From the NCBI RefSeq assembly GCF_014207965.1, contig NZ_JACHLM010000001.1:806001-870000 (forward strand): 64,000 nt of DNA, in the 5' to 3' direction. Below, in pieces: positions 52,574 through 61,534 of this stretch. Every line of letters starts with the position of its first letter. Position 1 is the stretch's first letter. The notes beneath the pieces were generated by a model. That model was not told the DNA's origin. It ran no database searches and saw nothing but the letters and a program-made list of their open reading frames with translations. The position numbers and the translations under genes are program-made. The stretch comes from Brevundimonas bullata. GTDB lineage: Bacteria; Pseudomonadota; Alphaproteobacteria; Caulobacterales; Caulobacteraceae.

Positions 52574-54442
52574 CTACGTAGCTTTTGGTGTTGGGGGCGG
52601 AGTCTGAGCAACCGTCCGAGCGGTTCTGAACGCCCGGGCCGGACGGGCGCCGCGACCGTCCGGAGCCGCCGCCTGGAAGGTCTTGCGGAAACCGTCACGA
52701 CGCTCGTGGATCGAGGCCAGGACAAGTCCCATGGGCACGCCGAGGTCGACCAGGGTGTTCTCGGCCAACTGCAAACTGGCCTCGGTCGTTTCGGGTACGG
52801 CGTCAGTTACACCCAGGGCGTAAAGGCGGGCGGCGTGGCGGTCGTCCCGGGCTCGCGCGATCAGGATCAGATCGGGCCGCAGGGCGCGGGCGGTCTTGAC
52901 CACATCATCGACTTTAGTCGGGCTATCCATGGTGACAATCAGGGCGCGGGCCGATTCCAGACCGCAGGCGGTCAGCATTTCGGGACGGGCGGCGTCGCCG
53001 TAATAGACCTCATGGCCTTCCGTGCGGCCTGAGCGGACCGAGGCGGGGTCGGCGTCCAGGGCGATGAAGCGTTGGTCGTGTTCCGCCAGAAGCTCGCCCA
53101 CCAGACGCCCGACCCGGCCGAAACCCACGATCAGCACCGCGCCGTCTGGCGAGAGCACGGCGGCGTCCGGGGACAGGCCTTCGGTCTCGGGTGCGGCGGC
53201 GAGGGTGGCGGTTTTGGTCAGCGCACGCGCCAGCACGGCCAGCAGGGGGACGGTGAACATGCTGAGGGTGGCGGCCAGCATGGCCTTGCGGGTCAGGCTC
53301 GGGTCGGCCAGTCCTTCCACCAGGCCAGTGGACAGGACGACGAAAGCGAACTCGCCCGCCGGACCCAGAACCAGGGCGGTTTCGATGGCTGATCGCGCCG
53401 CCAGGCCCCAGGCCCGCGCCAGGATGAAGATGATCAGGGCCTTCAGCAGGATCAGCCCGCCGGCCAGGCCCAGCACCGTCACCGGGTCGGCGGCTACGGC
53501 GTCCACGTCCAGACCGATGCCGACGCCGATGAAGAAGACGCCGAGCAACAGGCCCTTGAAAGGATCGATGGCGACCTCGACTTCGCGACGGAACTCGGTC
53601 TCGGCCAGCAAGACGCCGGCGACCAGGGCGCCCAGGCTCATCGACAGGCCGACAGCCTGGGCCGCCAGTCCGGCGACGACCACGACCAGCAGGCTGGCGG
53701 CGACGAAGAGTTCACGACCCTCGCCCCTATGCTGGGCGCGAGCGACCGAACGGAACATGGGCCGCAGCACCAGACGCCCCAGCAGGACCATCAGGAAAAG
53801 GCCGCCGGCGGCCGGGACGAGGGTGAAGAGGGCGCTGGCCAGAGCGTGGGGTTCGACGCCGCCGCCCTGCATGCCTTGGGCGAGGGTGGCCAGAACCGTG
53901 ACGGTGATCAGGATGGGGGCGACGGCCACGTCCTGGGCCAGAAGGACGGCGAAGGTGGCGCGGCCCGTCTCGCTGTTGATCCGGCCCTGGGCCGCCAGCA
54001 CCGGCATGACGACGGCGGTCGAGGACAGGGCCAGGCCCATGCCCAGCACGGCGGCGCCCGCCAGAGACTGGCCCAGGGCCATGAAGACGACGGCGATCGC
54101 GAGGGTGCAGACGGCGACCTGAAGCATGCCCAGCCCGAAGACCAGCCGCCGCATGGCCTTCAGCCGCTCCCACGACAGCTCCAGCCCGATCATGAACAGC
54201 AGGAAGGCGACCCCGAGTTCGGACAGCTGGCGGATCTGGGCCTGGTCGCCGATGGTCAGCCAATTGAGCCAACTGTGGGACTGGGCGAGGCGGCCGAGGC
54301 CGTCGGGGCCGAGCAGGACGCCGGCCGCCAGAAAACCCAGCACCGGGCTGATCCGGAGCCGGTTGAACAAGGGCACCACGACCCCGGCCGCCGCCAGAAA
54401 GACTACAAGGTCTCGGTATTCGCCGCCGTGCGCTTGATCCAT
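52574..54442 (-). CDS. CPA2-family monovalent cation:proton antiporter with RCK/TrkA-N domain
   Basis: A 622-aa KefB/KefC-like antiporter. ATG 54442 has a perfect GGAGG 6 nt upstream. About 12 membrane helices cover residues 1-390, with 'LFLLFMIGLELSWERLKAMR'-type sequence and the ion-site region 'LAQDVAVAPILI'. A cytoplasmic NAD-binding RCK_N domain follows ('VLIVGFGRVGRLVGELLAEH', about 430-560). It most likely exchanges K+ for H+ under stress, but no KefF/G partner gene is adjacent. The tail is basic and Pro/Thr-rich. Confidence 0.92.
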   Translation of the reverse strand: MDQAHGGEYRDLVVFLAAAGVVVPLFNRLRISPVLGFLAAGVLLGPDGLGRLAQSHSWLNWLTIGDQAQIRQLSELGVAFLLFMIGLELSWERLKAMRRLVFGLGMLQVAVCTLAIAVVFMALGQSLAGAAVLGMGLALSSTAVVMPVLAAQGRINSETGRATFAVLLAQDVAVAPILITVTVLATLAQGMQGGGVEPHALASALFTLVPAAGGLFLMVLLGRLVLRPMFRSVARAQHRGEGRELFVAASLLVVVVAGLAAQAVGLSMSLGALVAGVLLAETEFRREVEVAIDPFKGLLLGVFFIGVGIGLDVDAVAADPVTVLGLAGGLILLKALIIFILARAWGLAARSAIETALVLGPAGEFAFVVLSTGLVEGLADPSLTRKAMLAATLSMFTVPLLAVLARALTKTATLAAAPETEGLSPDAAVLSPDGAVLIVGFGRVGRLVGELLAEHDQRFIALDADPASVRSGRTEGHEVYYGDAARPEMLTACGLESARALIVTMDSPTKVDDVVKTARALRPDLILIARARDDRHAARLYALGVTDAVPETTEASLQLAENTLVDLGVPMGLVLASIHERRDGFRKTFQAAAPDGRGARPARAFRTARTVAQTPPPTPKAT

Positions 54443-54595
54443 GCATCCTCCGTAGCGGCGCACTGTGTCGCGGGCGATCACGATCTGGCGATACGGCTCG
54501 CGTCTTTCATGAACTTTTTTTAAGACGCGGCGAGGCTCACGGCGGGATTAGGGTCCGCGCCGAACCTGAGCACGGGTTAGTCGAGGGAATTGCTT

Positions 54596-56734
54596 ATGAA
54601 GAAATTGCTGATCGGGGCCGCTGTCGGCGCCCTGCTCCTGCCGGCCGGCATGGCGGCGGCGCAAGACGGTCATGACCACGCCTGCGTGGACGAGAGCTGC
54701 ACGGTCGTGGAGCTGTTCCACGGCGCCTCGGCGCCCGAAGGCGGCGCCGCGCCGGCCGGCTGGGTCGGGACGGATGCGCCCAAGTATGGCGACTGGGGCT
54801 TTGACCTGTCGGGTCGCGACACCTCGGTGGCGCCGGGCGACAGCTTCTTCCGCTACGCCAACGGCACGGCCTTCGACAAGCTGCAGATCCCGTCGGATCG
54901 CACCTCCTACGGCTCCTTCCCGCTGCTGCGCGAACTGTCGGACAACCGCATGAAGGCCCTGATCCAGGGGCTGGTCGCGCGCAAGGACCTGGCCGCTGGT
55001 TCGGACGAGGCCAAGATCGCCGACGCCTATCGCAGCTACATCGACGAGGCGCGCATCGAGCAACTCGACGCTCAGCCGCTGCAGCCTTACCTGACCGCCA
55101 TTCGCGCCGCTGACACGCACGAAAAGATCGCCGCCTACATGGGTCAGACCCAGGGCCGCGTCGGTTCGTCCTTCTTCGGAACCGGCATCACCATCGACCA
55201 GAAGCAGCCCACTCGCTACGTCGTGTCGGCGGGCCAGTCGGGCATCGGCCTGCCCAACCGCGACTACTATCTGGACGCCCGCTTCGCGGACAAGAAGGAC
55301 AAGTATCAGGCCTATATCGAGCGCATGCTGACCAATATCGGCTGGGCGGATCCGGCGGGCCACGCCGCCGCCATCGTCGCGCTGGAAACCAAGATCGCCG
55401 AGGCCCACTGGACCCCGATCGAGAACCGCGACCGCGACAAGACCTACAACGAATACACCATCCAGACCCTGGCCGCCGAGGCGCCGGGCTTTGACTGGAA
55501 CGGCTATTTCAACGCCGCCGGTCTGGGCTCGATCGACCGTCTGATCGTGCGCCAGAACACGGCCATGCCCAAGATCGCCGCCATCTTCGCAGCAGCGCCG
55601 ATCGACACCCTGCAGGCCTGGCAGGCGTTCCACACCACCGACGACGCCGCCGGCAGCCTGTCCAAGCGTTTCTCGGACGCCCAGTGGGAGTTCCGGTCGC
55701 GCGACCTGTCGGGACAGCCCGAGCAGCGTAGCCGTGAAAAGCGCGCCATCAGCTTTGCTGAAGGTTCGCTGGGCGAGGCGGCGGGTCGCCTGTACGTCGC
55801 CGAATACTTCCCGGCCGAATCCAAGGCCAAGATGGAAGAGCTGGTCGCCAACCTGCGCATCGCCCTGTCGCACCGGATCGACAACCTGACCTGGATGGGG
55901 ACGGAGACCAAGGCGGCGGCGCAGGAGAAACTGCGCAAGTTCACCGTCAAGATCGGCTATCCCGACAAGTGGCGCGACTATTCAGCCCTGGAAGTCCGCG
56001 CCGACGACCTGTTCGGCAATACCCAGCGCCTGGGCCAGTTCCAGTGGAACTACCAGCTGAACCGCCTGAACAAGCCGGTCGACAAGGCCGAGTGGGGCAT
56101 GACGCCTCAGACGGTCAACGCCTATTACAACTCGGCCAATAACGAGATCGTCTTCCCGGCGGCCATTCTGCAGCCGCCCTTCTTCGATCCGAACGCCGAC
56201 GCGGCTGTCAACTACGGCGGCATCGGCGGCGTCATCGGCCACGAGATCGGCCACGGCTTTGACGACCAGGGCTCCAAGTCCGATGGCGACGGGGTGCTGC
56301 GCAACTGGTGGACCGACGAGGACAAGGCCAACTTCAAGGGCCTGACCACGCGTCTGGGCGCCCAGTACGACCAGTTTGAGCCCCTGCCCGGTCACCCGGT
56401 CCAGGGCGGCCTGACCATGGGCGAGAACATCGGCGACGCCGCCGGCACGGCGGTGGGCCTGGAAGCCTATCATCTGTCGCTGGCGGGCAAGCCCGCGCCC
56501 GTGATCGACGGCACGACCGGCGATCAACGCTTCTTCTACGGCTGGGCCCAGGTCTGGCAGTCGAAGTACCGCGAGGAGGCGCTGAAGCAGCAGATCGCCA
56601 CCGATCCGCACAGCCCGGCCGAGTTCCGCGTCATCGGCCCGGTGCGTAACGTCGACGCCTGGTACGAGGCCTTCGACGTCAAGCCGGGCTCGAAATACTA
56701 TCTCGCGCCGGAAGACCGCGTCCGCATCTGGTAA
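54596..56734 (+). CDS. Exported M13-family (neprilysin-like) metallopeptidase
   Basis: A 712-aa secreted zinc endopeptidase. ATG 54596 follows GAGGGA and starts a signal peptide (MKKLLIGAAVGALLLPAGMA, cut near AAAQ); the mature start QDGHDHACVDESC is His/Cys-rich. The M13 catalytic region is intact: 'NNEIVFPAAILQPPFFD', the zinc motif HEIGH at 549-553 ('IGHEIGHGFDDQGS'), and the third ligand in 'MGENIGDAAG'. The C-terminal end 'VRIW' replaces the CxxW of mammalian neprilysin. An intrinsic terminator follows. Confidence 0.95.
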   Translation: MKKLLIGAAVGALLLPAGMAAAQDGHDHACVDESCTVVELFHGASAPEGGAAPAGWVGTDAPKYGDWGFDLSGRDTSVAPGDSFFRYANGTAFDKLQIPSDRTSYGSFPLLRELSDNRMKALIQGLVARKDLAAGSDEAKIADAYRSYIDEARIEQLDAQPLQPYLTAIRAADTHEKIAAYMGQTQGRVGSSFFGTGITIDQKQPTRYVVSAGQSGIGLPNRDYYLDARFADKKDKYQAYIERMLTNIGWADPAGHAAAIVALETKIAEAHWTPIENRDRDKTYNEYTIQTLAAEAPGFDWNGYFNAAGLGSIDRLIVRQNTAMPKIAAIFAAAPIDTLQAWQAFHTTDDAAGSLSKRFSDAQWEFRSRDLSGQPEQRSREKRAISFAEGSLGEAAGRLYVAEYFPAESKAKMEELVANLRIALSHRIDNLTWMGTETKAAAQEKLRKFTVKIGYPDKWRDYSALEVRADDLFGNTQRLGQFQWNYQLNRLNKPVDKAEWGMTPQTVNAYYNSANNEIVFPAAILQPPFFDPNADAAVNYGGIGGVIGHEIGHGFDDQGSKSDGDGVLRNWWTDEDKANFKGLTTRLGAQYDQFEPLPGHPVQGGLTMGENIGDAAGTAVGLEAYHLSLAGKPAPVIDGTTGDQRFFYGWAQVWQSKYREEALKQQIATDPHSPAEFRVIGPVRNVDAWYEAFDVKPGSKYYLAPEDRVRIW

Positions 56735-56754
56735 GCGCGGCGTCTGAATGAAGA

Positions 56755-56786
56755 GGGCCGGAGCGGCGACGCTCCGGCCCTTTTTC
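56755..56786 (+). terminator. Intrinsic terminator after the M13 peptidase
   Basis: A 10-bp stem GGGCCGGAGC/GCTCCGGCCC, loop GGCGAC, then TTTTTC, 20 nt after the stop codon. Confidence 0.93.
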
Positions 56787-56869
56787 ATGATTTGCTCGGT
56801 CTATCGAAGGCTGTTCGATACCTGGCGCGGCAAAGCTGATTCTCGGAGCGGTTCTCTGAATTTCAGGCA

Positions 56870-56990
56870 TGAAAAAGCCCGCTGCGGGGGATACATCGCA
56901 GCGGGCTTTATCGCTCTCTAAGGAGCGGACGTTTCCTCCCCGAAACGCCTTCAAGTTGTCGCTGCGTTTTATCGCTGCGCCTCTTGAGTG
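56870..56990 (-). ncRNA. Candidate structured small RNA or hisS 3'UTR ending in a strong terminator
   Basis: Read on the minus strand: a GCAGCGA direct repeat, then a CGTTTC/GAAACG stem with loop GGGGAG (56930-56947), then CGCTC/GAGCG with loop CTTAGA (56912-56927), then a 10-bp terminator stem GCCCGCTGCG/CGCAGCGGGC (56877-56906) followed by TTTTTC. Three perfect hairpins in 70 nt with no ORF suggest an RNA. The 5' end is uncertain. It may be independent or processed from the hisS message, whose stop is at 57103. The rest of the 368-nt gap shows nothing else. Confidence 0.5.
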
Positions 56991-57102
56991 AGACCAATTG
57001 ACGCGAAGGCGGCGGGCAAGTCAATCAATGCCAACGTCAAAAAGCGGGCATTTGTGACTAAACATCGATAACTCATGTCTGTGTCACGGATTTAATCGAA
57101 GC

Positions 57103-58596
57103 CTATTCGATAATGGCGCGAACCGTTGCGACCAGGTCGCCACGGGCCACCTTCTGCTGGCCAGGACGTTCCGCTTTCCACGCCTCGTTGTCGGCGATGG
57201 CGGCGGCCCGCGCCCGTCCGGCGTCCAGATCCTTGATGGTGACCTCCCCGGCGGCCAGTTCGTCGCCGCCCAGAATGACCACGGCGGGCGAGCCGCGACG
57301 GTCGGCGTATTTCATCTGCGCCTTCATGCCGGCGCGGCCCAGATAGAGCTCGGCGGCGATCCCGGCGGCGCGCAGTTCGGACACGGCGTCGAGATAGTGC
57401 TGCATGTCGTCTTCCGAGAAGACGATGACCACGACCGGGCCGCGCGTGGCGTCGTCGGCCCCGCGACCGGCGGCGCGCAGGGCGGAGGCCAGACGCGAGA
57501 CGCCGAAGGAGAAGCCGGTGGCCGGCACGGACTGGCCGGTGAAGCGCGCGACCAGATCGTCATAGCGGCCGCCGCCGCCGATGGAGCCGAAGCGCACGGC
57601 CCGGCCCTTGTCATCCTTGGTGTCCAGCAACAGCTCGGCCTCGAACACGGCGCCGGTGTAATATTCCAGCCCGCGCACGATGGTCGGGTCGAACTTCACC
57701 TCGGCCTCGCCGACGCGCATGGCGGTCAGGGCGCGGTCGATGGCGGACAGTTCGGCCAGGGCGGCTTCGCCCGCCGCGCCCAGCGAGGCGCCGGCCTTGG
57801 CCACGGCGTCCAGCACACCCGCGCGGCTGAGCCCGGGCGTTTCGGCGGAAACAAGGAACGCCTCAACCGCGCCGATCACGGCTGAGGGCAGGCGGGCGCC
57901 CTTGGTGTAGTCGCCGGACTCGTCCAGACGGCCTTCGCCCAGCAGGGCGCGCACACCCTCCAGACCCAGACGATCATACTTGTCGACGGCGCGCAGGGCG
58001 GTCAGGCGCTGGACCGCGTCGGTCACGCCGCCGGCGTCGAACAGGCCGTCGAACAGCTTGCGGTTGGAGACGCGGATCACCGACTGGCCGTCGCCGAGGC
58101 CCGCGGCGCGCAGGCCCTCGCAGCCCATGGCGATGATCTCCGCGTCGGCTTCAGGACGGTCTGAACCGACGGTGTCGGCGTCGCACTGCCAGAACTCGCG
58201 GAAGCGGCCGGGGCCGGGTTTCTCGTTGCGCCAGACCGGACCATAGGCATACCGGCGGAACGGCTTGGGCAGGGTTTCCCAGTTCTGGGCCGCGAACCGG
58301 GCCAGGGGAGCGGTGTGGTCGTAACGCAGGGCCATCCACTCGCCCGGCTCGTCCGAACCGGCATCGTCTTGAAGGGCGAAGACGCCCTCGTTGGGGCGGT
58401 CGGCGTCGGGCAGGAACTTGCCCAGGGCGTCGGCGTACTCAAACGCCGGCGTCTCCAGCGGCTCGAAGCCCCAGCGCTCATACACTTCGGACACGCGCGC
58501 GACGATGCGCCGCTCGGCGGTCAGGTCGCGGCCGCGGCGGTCGGCGAACCCCCGGGGGGCGCGGGCTTCGGGGCGGAGGGGGGCTTCGTCGGTCAT
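57103..58596 (-). CDS. hisS: Histidyl-tRNA synthetase
   Basis: HisRS charges tRNA-His. The 497-aa protein contains class II motifs: 'RYDHTAPLARFAAQN' and 'RYAYGPVWRNEKPGPGRFRE' with 'FWQCDADTVG' (motif 2), the histidine-binding 'RGLEYYTGAVFEAEL', and motif 3 'GFSFGVSRLASAL'. The anticodon-binding domain is C-terminal. It is longer than the about 425 aa of E. coli HisRS, and motif 2 differs (W-x-C where the E. coli type has H-Q), as in the divergent alphaproteobacterial HisRS group that recognises unusual tRNA-His. A long 3' region with hairpins follows. Confidence 0.95.
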   Translation of the reverse strand: MTDEAPLRPEARAPRGFADRRGRDLTAERRIVARVSEVYERWGFEPLETPAFEYADALGKFLPDADRPNEGVFALQDDAGSDEPGEWMALRYDHTAPLARFAAQNWETLPKPFRRYAYGPVWRNEKPGPGRFREFWQCDADTVGSDRPEADAEIIAMGCEGLRAAGLGDGQSVIRVSNRKLFDGLFDAGGVTDAVQRLTALRAVDKYDRLGLEGVRALLGEGRLDESGDYTKGARLPSAVIGAVEAFLVSAETPGLSRAGVLDAVAKAGASLGAAGEAALAELSAIDRALTAMRVGEAEVKFDPTIVRGLEYYTGAVFEAELLLDTKDDKGRAVRFGSIGGGGRYDDLVARFTGQSVPATGFSFGVSRLASALRAAGRGADDATRGPVVVIVFSEDDMQHYLDAVSELRAAGIAAELYLGRAGMKAQMKYADRRGSPAVVILGGDELAAGEVTIKDLDAGRARAAAIADNEAWKAERPGQQKVARGDLVATVRAIIE

Positions 58597-58648
58597 GCCG
58601 GGCGATTAAGCCATCAGCGGACCGGCTGCAACTTCCCGAACCGTGGGT

Positions 58649-59884
58649 TCAGGCCGCGCGGCGCAAGGGAAGGTCGTGACCATAGCTGAGGCGGCGCCAC
58701 AGCCACTCCAGCGGCCCCATGTGGAAGCGGCTCAACCACAGCGGCGACCAGATCAGTTGCAAGGCCCAGACGGCGACGACGATGGCCCACTGGCCCGGAT
58801 AGTCGACCTGTCCCATCAGGCGCGGCCCCCACGGCATGTAGAAGAGGGTGGTCATAATCAGGGTCTGGGTGAGGTAGTTGGTGAAGGCCATCTGTCCGAC
58901 GGGGGCGAAGATCCGGCGCACCCATCCCACGCCGCGCGAGGTCAGCAAAATCAGGCCGCTGGCGTAGGCCAGGGCGATGAAAATCGGGTAGGAGGCGACG
59001 ACCTCGGCCCAGCCGTGCGTGGCCTCGACGCCGGGTCCGGCCATGACCTCGCGCCATTCCAGCAGGCCCAGCAGGGTCAGGACGGCCGCGCCGACAGCGA
59101 TCAGGGCGACATAGACGCGGTTCGGCAGCCGCGCATGGAAGAAGCCGGCCTTGAACAGGCCCAGGCCCAGCATCATCAGCGGGACGGTGGCGAAGACGTA
59201 GCCGAACAGGCTGGCGCTTTGCAGGATGCCCCAGGCCTTGAGGTTTTCGATCAGGGCGGCCGGCCAGCCGCTGCGGTAGGCGGCTATGCTGGCGGCGACC
59301 GCGCCGTCGGCCAGGGCCATGCTGTCGTTGTTCATGGCCTCGACCAGTTCTGCGGGGCCGTTGACCGTCAGCCACATCGTAACGGCCTGCATGGTGGCCA
59401 GCGCCAGGGTGGCGGCGATCCCGAACAGGATCAGGGGGCGCGCCGGCATCGAGCGCATCAGCATGACGAACAGGCCGGACCAGGCGTAGAGCAGCAGGAT
59501 GTCGCCGTACCAGAAGGCCGCTCCGTGGATGACGCCGAACAGGGCCAGCCACATCAGGCGGCGACGCAGCACCCGCCCACGCGCGGCGTCCTTGCGCTCG
59601 CCGCCGACCAGGAAAATCGACACGCCGAACAGCATGGAAAACAGGGTGACGAACTTCTGACGGAAGAAGACCTCGACCAGCCAATAGGCGGTGGCGGAAG
59701 AGCCGCTGAGGGGGAAGGGAGACTGCTCCGGCGCCATCGTCGCATTCATGGGCAGGGCGAAGGCGGCGGCGTTGACGGCGAGGATGCCCAGCACTGCGAC
59801 CCCGCGCAGCACGTCCAGAGTCTGGATACGGGCGCCGGCGGCGACGGGCTGCGGTCCCTCCGCGAGAATGGTCTGGTCGGTCAT
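58649..59884 (-). CDS. DUF418 domain-containing membrane protein (YeiB-like)
   Basis: A 411-aa polytopic membrane protein with about ten helices. The N-terminal 'RIQTLDVLRGVAVLGILAVN' is the acyltransferase-3/DUF418-type opening, and the C-terminal DUF418 block is 'FAPVGQMAFTNYLTQTLIMT' with 'GPLEWLWRRLSYG'. The family resembles heparan-alpha-glucosaminide acetyltransferase-like proteins; no function is established. It is downstream of the small membrane protein and hbd on the same strand with a 76-nt gap. Confidence 0.88.
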   Translation of the reverse strand: MTDQTILAEGPQPVAAGARIQTLDVLRGVAVLGILAVNAAAFALPMNATMAPEQSPFPLSGSSATAYWLVEVFFRQKFVTLFSMLFGVSIFLVGGERKDAARGRVLRRRLMWLALFGVIHGAAFWYGDILLLYAWSGLFVMLMRSMPARPLILFGIAATLALATMQAVTMWLTVNGPAELVEAMNNDSMALADGAVAASIAAYRSGWPAALIENLKAWGILQSASLFGYVFATVPLMMLGLGLFKAGFFHARLPNRVYVALIAVGAAVLTLLGLLEWREVMAGPGVEATHGWAEVVASYPIFIALAYASGLILLTSRGVGWVRRIFAPVGQMAFTNYLTQTLIMTTLFYMPWGPRLMGQVDYPGQWAIVVAVWALQLIWSPLWLSRFHMGPLEWLWRRLSYGHDLPLRRAA

Positions 59885-59960
59885 GGCGTCGGCTCTCCCC
59901 CGGTGAGCAGATCGCTCATGCGGCTTGCGGGCGGCGGCGACACCTTAAATCGCGGTAATG

Positions 59961-60524
59961 TCAGCCCGCGCCGTTTTGCATCAGGCCCATGCGGTTCTTG
60001 ACCACCGGTGCGGGCGCAAAGGCGATGAAGGCCACGCACAGACCGGCCCACAGGGCGTAGCTGACGCCCACCAGCACCGCCAGCGGCAGGCCGGCGACGC
60101 CGAAGATGAGCAGGGTGGTTTCCAGCGCCCCCAGGCTCTGAGCCAGGCTCTGCGAGGCGATGACCGACAGCAGGGACATGACCACGGCGATCAGGATCTG
60201 CACCGCGGCGGCCAGAAGCCCGCCGAAGACCATGAAGCGGCAGACCACGCCCAGTCGCGTCGAGGGACGACCGACCCGGGCATGGGTCTGACGCAGCATC
60301 CACAGGCCGACCGGGGCGGCGATCAGGCCCAGCACCAGCAGCACCAGCCGCCAGTCGGTGTCGACGCCCGAGGCCCAGTTCTCGGGCGGCCAGACGATCA
60401 GGGTGATGATCAGCGGCGGCCAGGCGGCGGCAGCCAGGGCCGCCAGCACGAACCGCTGCGTCGAATGTCGGGGCGCGACGCGCTTCAGCCCCGGCAGGTC
60501 CTCGATCCGGTCGAGACGCGACAT
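59961..60524 (-). CDS. Membrane protein of unknown function
   Basis: A 187-aa protein with four to five hydrophobic segments ('FVLAALAAAAWPPLIITLIV', 'LVLLVLGLIAAPVGLWML', 'VFGGLLAAAVQILIAVVMSL', 'YALWAGLCVAFIAFAPAPVV'). I do not recognise the family. The ATG shares a base with the hbd stop (TGATG), so it is translated with hbd. Its coding status is supported by the clean overlap and the lack of rare-codon or frame problems. Confidence 0.7.
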   Translation of the reverse strand: MSRLDRIEDLPGLKRVAPRHSTQRFVLAALAAAAWPPLIITLIVWPPENWASGVDTDWRLVLLVLGLIAAPVGLWMLRQTHARVGRPSTRLGVVCRFMVFGGLLAAAVQILIAVVMSLLSVIASQSLAQSLGALETTLLIFGVAGLPLAVLVGVSYALWAGLCVAFIAFAPAPVVKNRMGLMQNGAG

Positions 60525-61402
60525 CAGCGGGTCGGGACCGGCGCAGCGCCGGAATAGTCGTAGAAGCCGCGACCGCTCTTCTTGCCCAGCCAGCCGGCCT
60601 CGACATATTTCACCAGCAGCGGGCAGGGGCGGTACTTGCTGTCAGCCAGGCCGTCGTACAGCACGTTCATGATGGCCAGGACGACGTCCAGACCCATGAA
60701 GTCGGCCAGTTCCAGCGGCCCCATCGGGTGGTTGGCGCCCAGCTTCAGCGCCTTGTCGATCGAGGTGACGTTGCCGACGCCTTCGTACAGGACATAGATG
60801 GCCTCGTTCATCATCGGCACCAGGATGCGGTTGACGATGAAGGCGGGGAAGTCCTCGGACTCGGTGGTGATCTTGCCCAGGCTCTCGGCGAAGGCGACGG
60901 CGGCCTCGTAGGTGGCGGCCGCGGTGGCGATGCCGCGCACGATCTCGACCAGCTTCATCGTCGGGGCCGGCTTCATGAAGTGCAGGCCGATGAAGCGGTC
61001 GGGGCGGTCGGTAACCGAGGCCAGGCGCGTGATCGAAATCGACGAGGTGTTGGAGGCCAGCAGGGTGTCGGGGCGCAGGTGGGGCAGCAGGTCGACGAAG
61101 ACCGATTTCTTGACCGCTTCGTCCTCGGACGCCGCCTCGATGACCAGATCGGCCTGGGCCGCTTCGGCCAGGGAGGCGACGGCCTGGATGCGGGCCAGGG
61201 CGGCGTCAGCCTCGGCCGGTGTCATCAGGCCGCGTGCGGCGCGACGCGCCAGGCTGGCCGCGATCTCGCCCTGGGCCAGCGGGATCCGCTCGGCCGACAG
61301 GTCGTAAAGCCGCACCTCATAGCCGCCGGAGGCCACCGCCTGAGCGATGCCCGAACCCATCTGCCCGGCGCCGATGACGGCGACTGTCCTGATCGTGGTC
61401 AT
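60524..61402 (-). CDS. hbd: 3-hydroxybutyryl-CoA dehydrogenase
   Basis: This enzyme oxidises or reduces 3-hydroxybutyryl-CoA with NAD(P), in butanoate/PHB-related and short fatty-acid metabolism. From ATG 61402 it is 292 aa, a normal length. It has the Rossmann motif 'VAVIGAGQMGSGIAQAVAS', the catalytic His in 'IGLHFMKPAPTMKLVEIV', and the C-terminal domain 'ANHPMGPLELADFMGLDVVL' ending 'KSGRGFYDYSG'. It lies between yggT (132 nt upstream) and the small membrane gene. Confidence 0.95.
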   Translation of the reverse strand: MTTIRTVAVIGAGQMGSGIAQAVASGGYEVRLYDLSAERIPLAQGEIAASLARRAARGLMTPAEADAALARIQAVASLAEAAQADLVIEAASEDEAVKKSVFVDLLPHLRPDTLLASNTSSISITRLASVTDRPDRFIGLHFMKPAPTMKLVEIVRGIATAAATYEAAVAFAESLGKITTESEDFPAFIVNRILVPMMNEAIYVLYEGVGNVTSIDKALKLGANHPMGPLELADFMGLDVVLAIMNVLYDGLADSKYRPCPLLVKYVEAGWLGKKSGRGFYDYSGAAPVPTR

Positions 61403-61534
61403 AAATACGCGCAATCTGCGGCCCCATGAGGACCAATCGCGGGCACCTTAGGAGCCCGCCCGCCGCGCGCAAGGGGCGGAATGGGGCGCGATTAAGATTC
61501 CTCGCCCCCCGTGTCCCCGCCTCAACGTTTCGGA

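Noticed and set aside
56912-56947. RNase P RNA fragment (GGGGAGGAAACGTCC resembles the GAGGAAAGTCC start)
   Set aside because: Only about 12 nt are similar and the about 400-nt conserved rnpB structure is absent; the local hairpins explain the sequence better.
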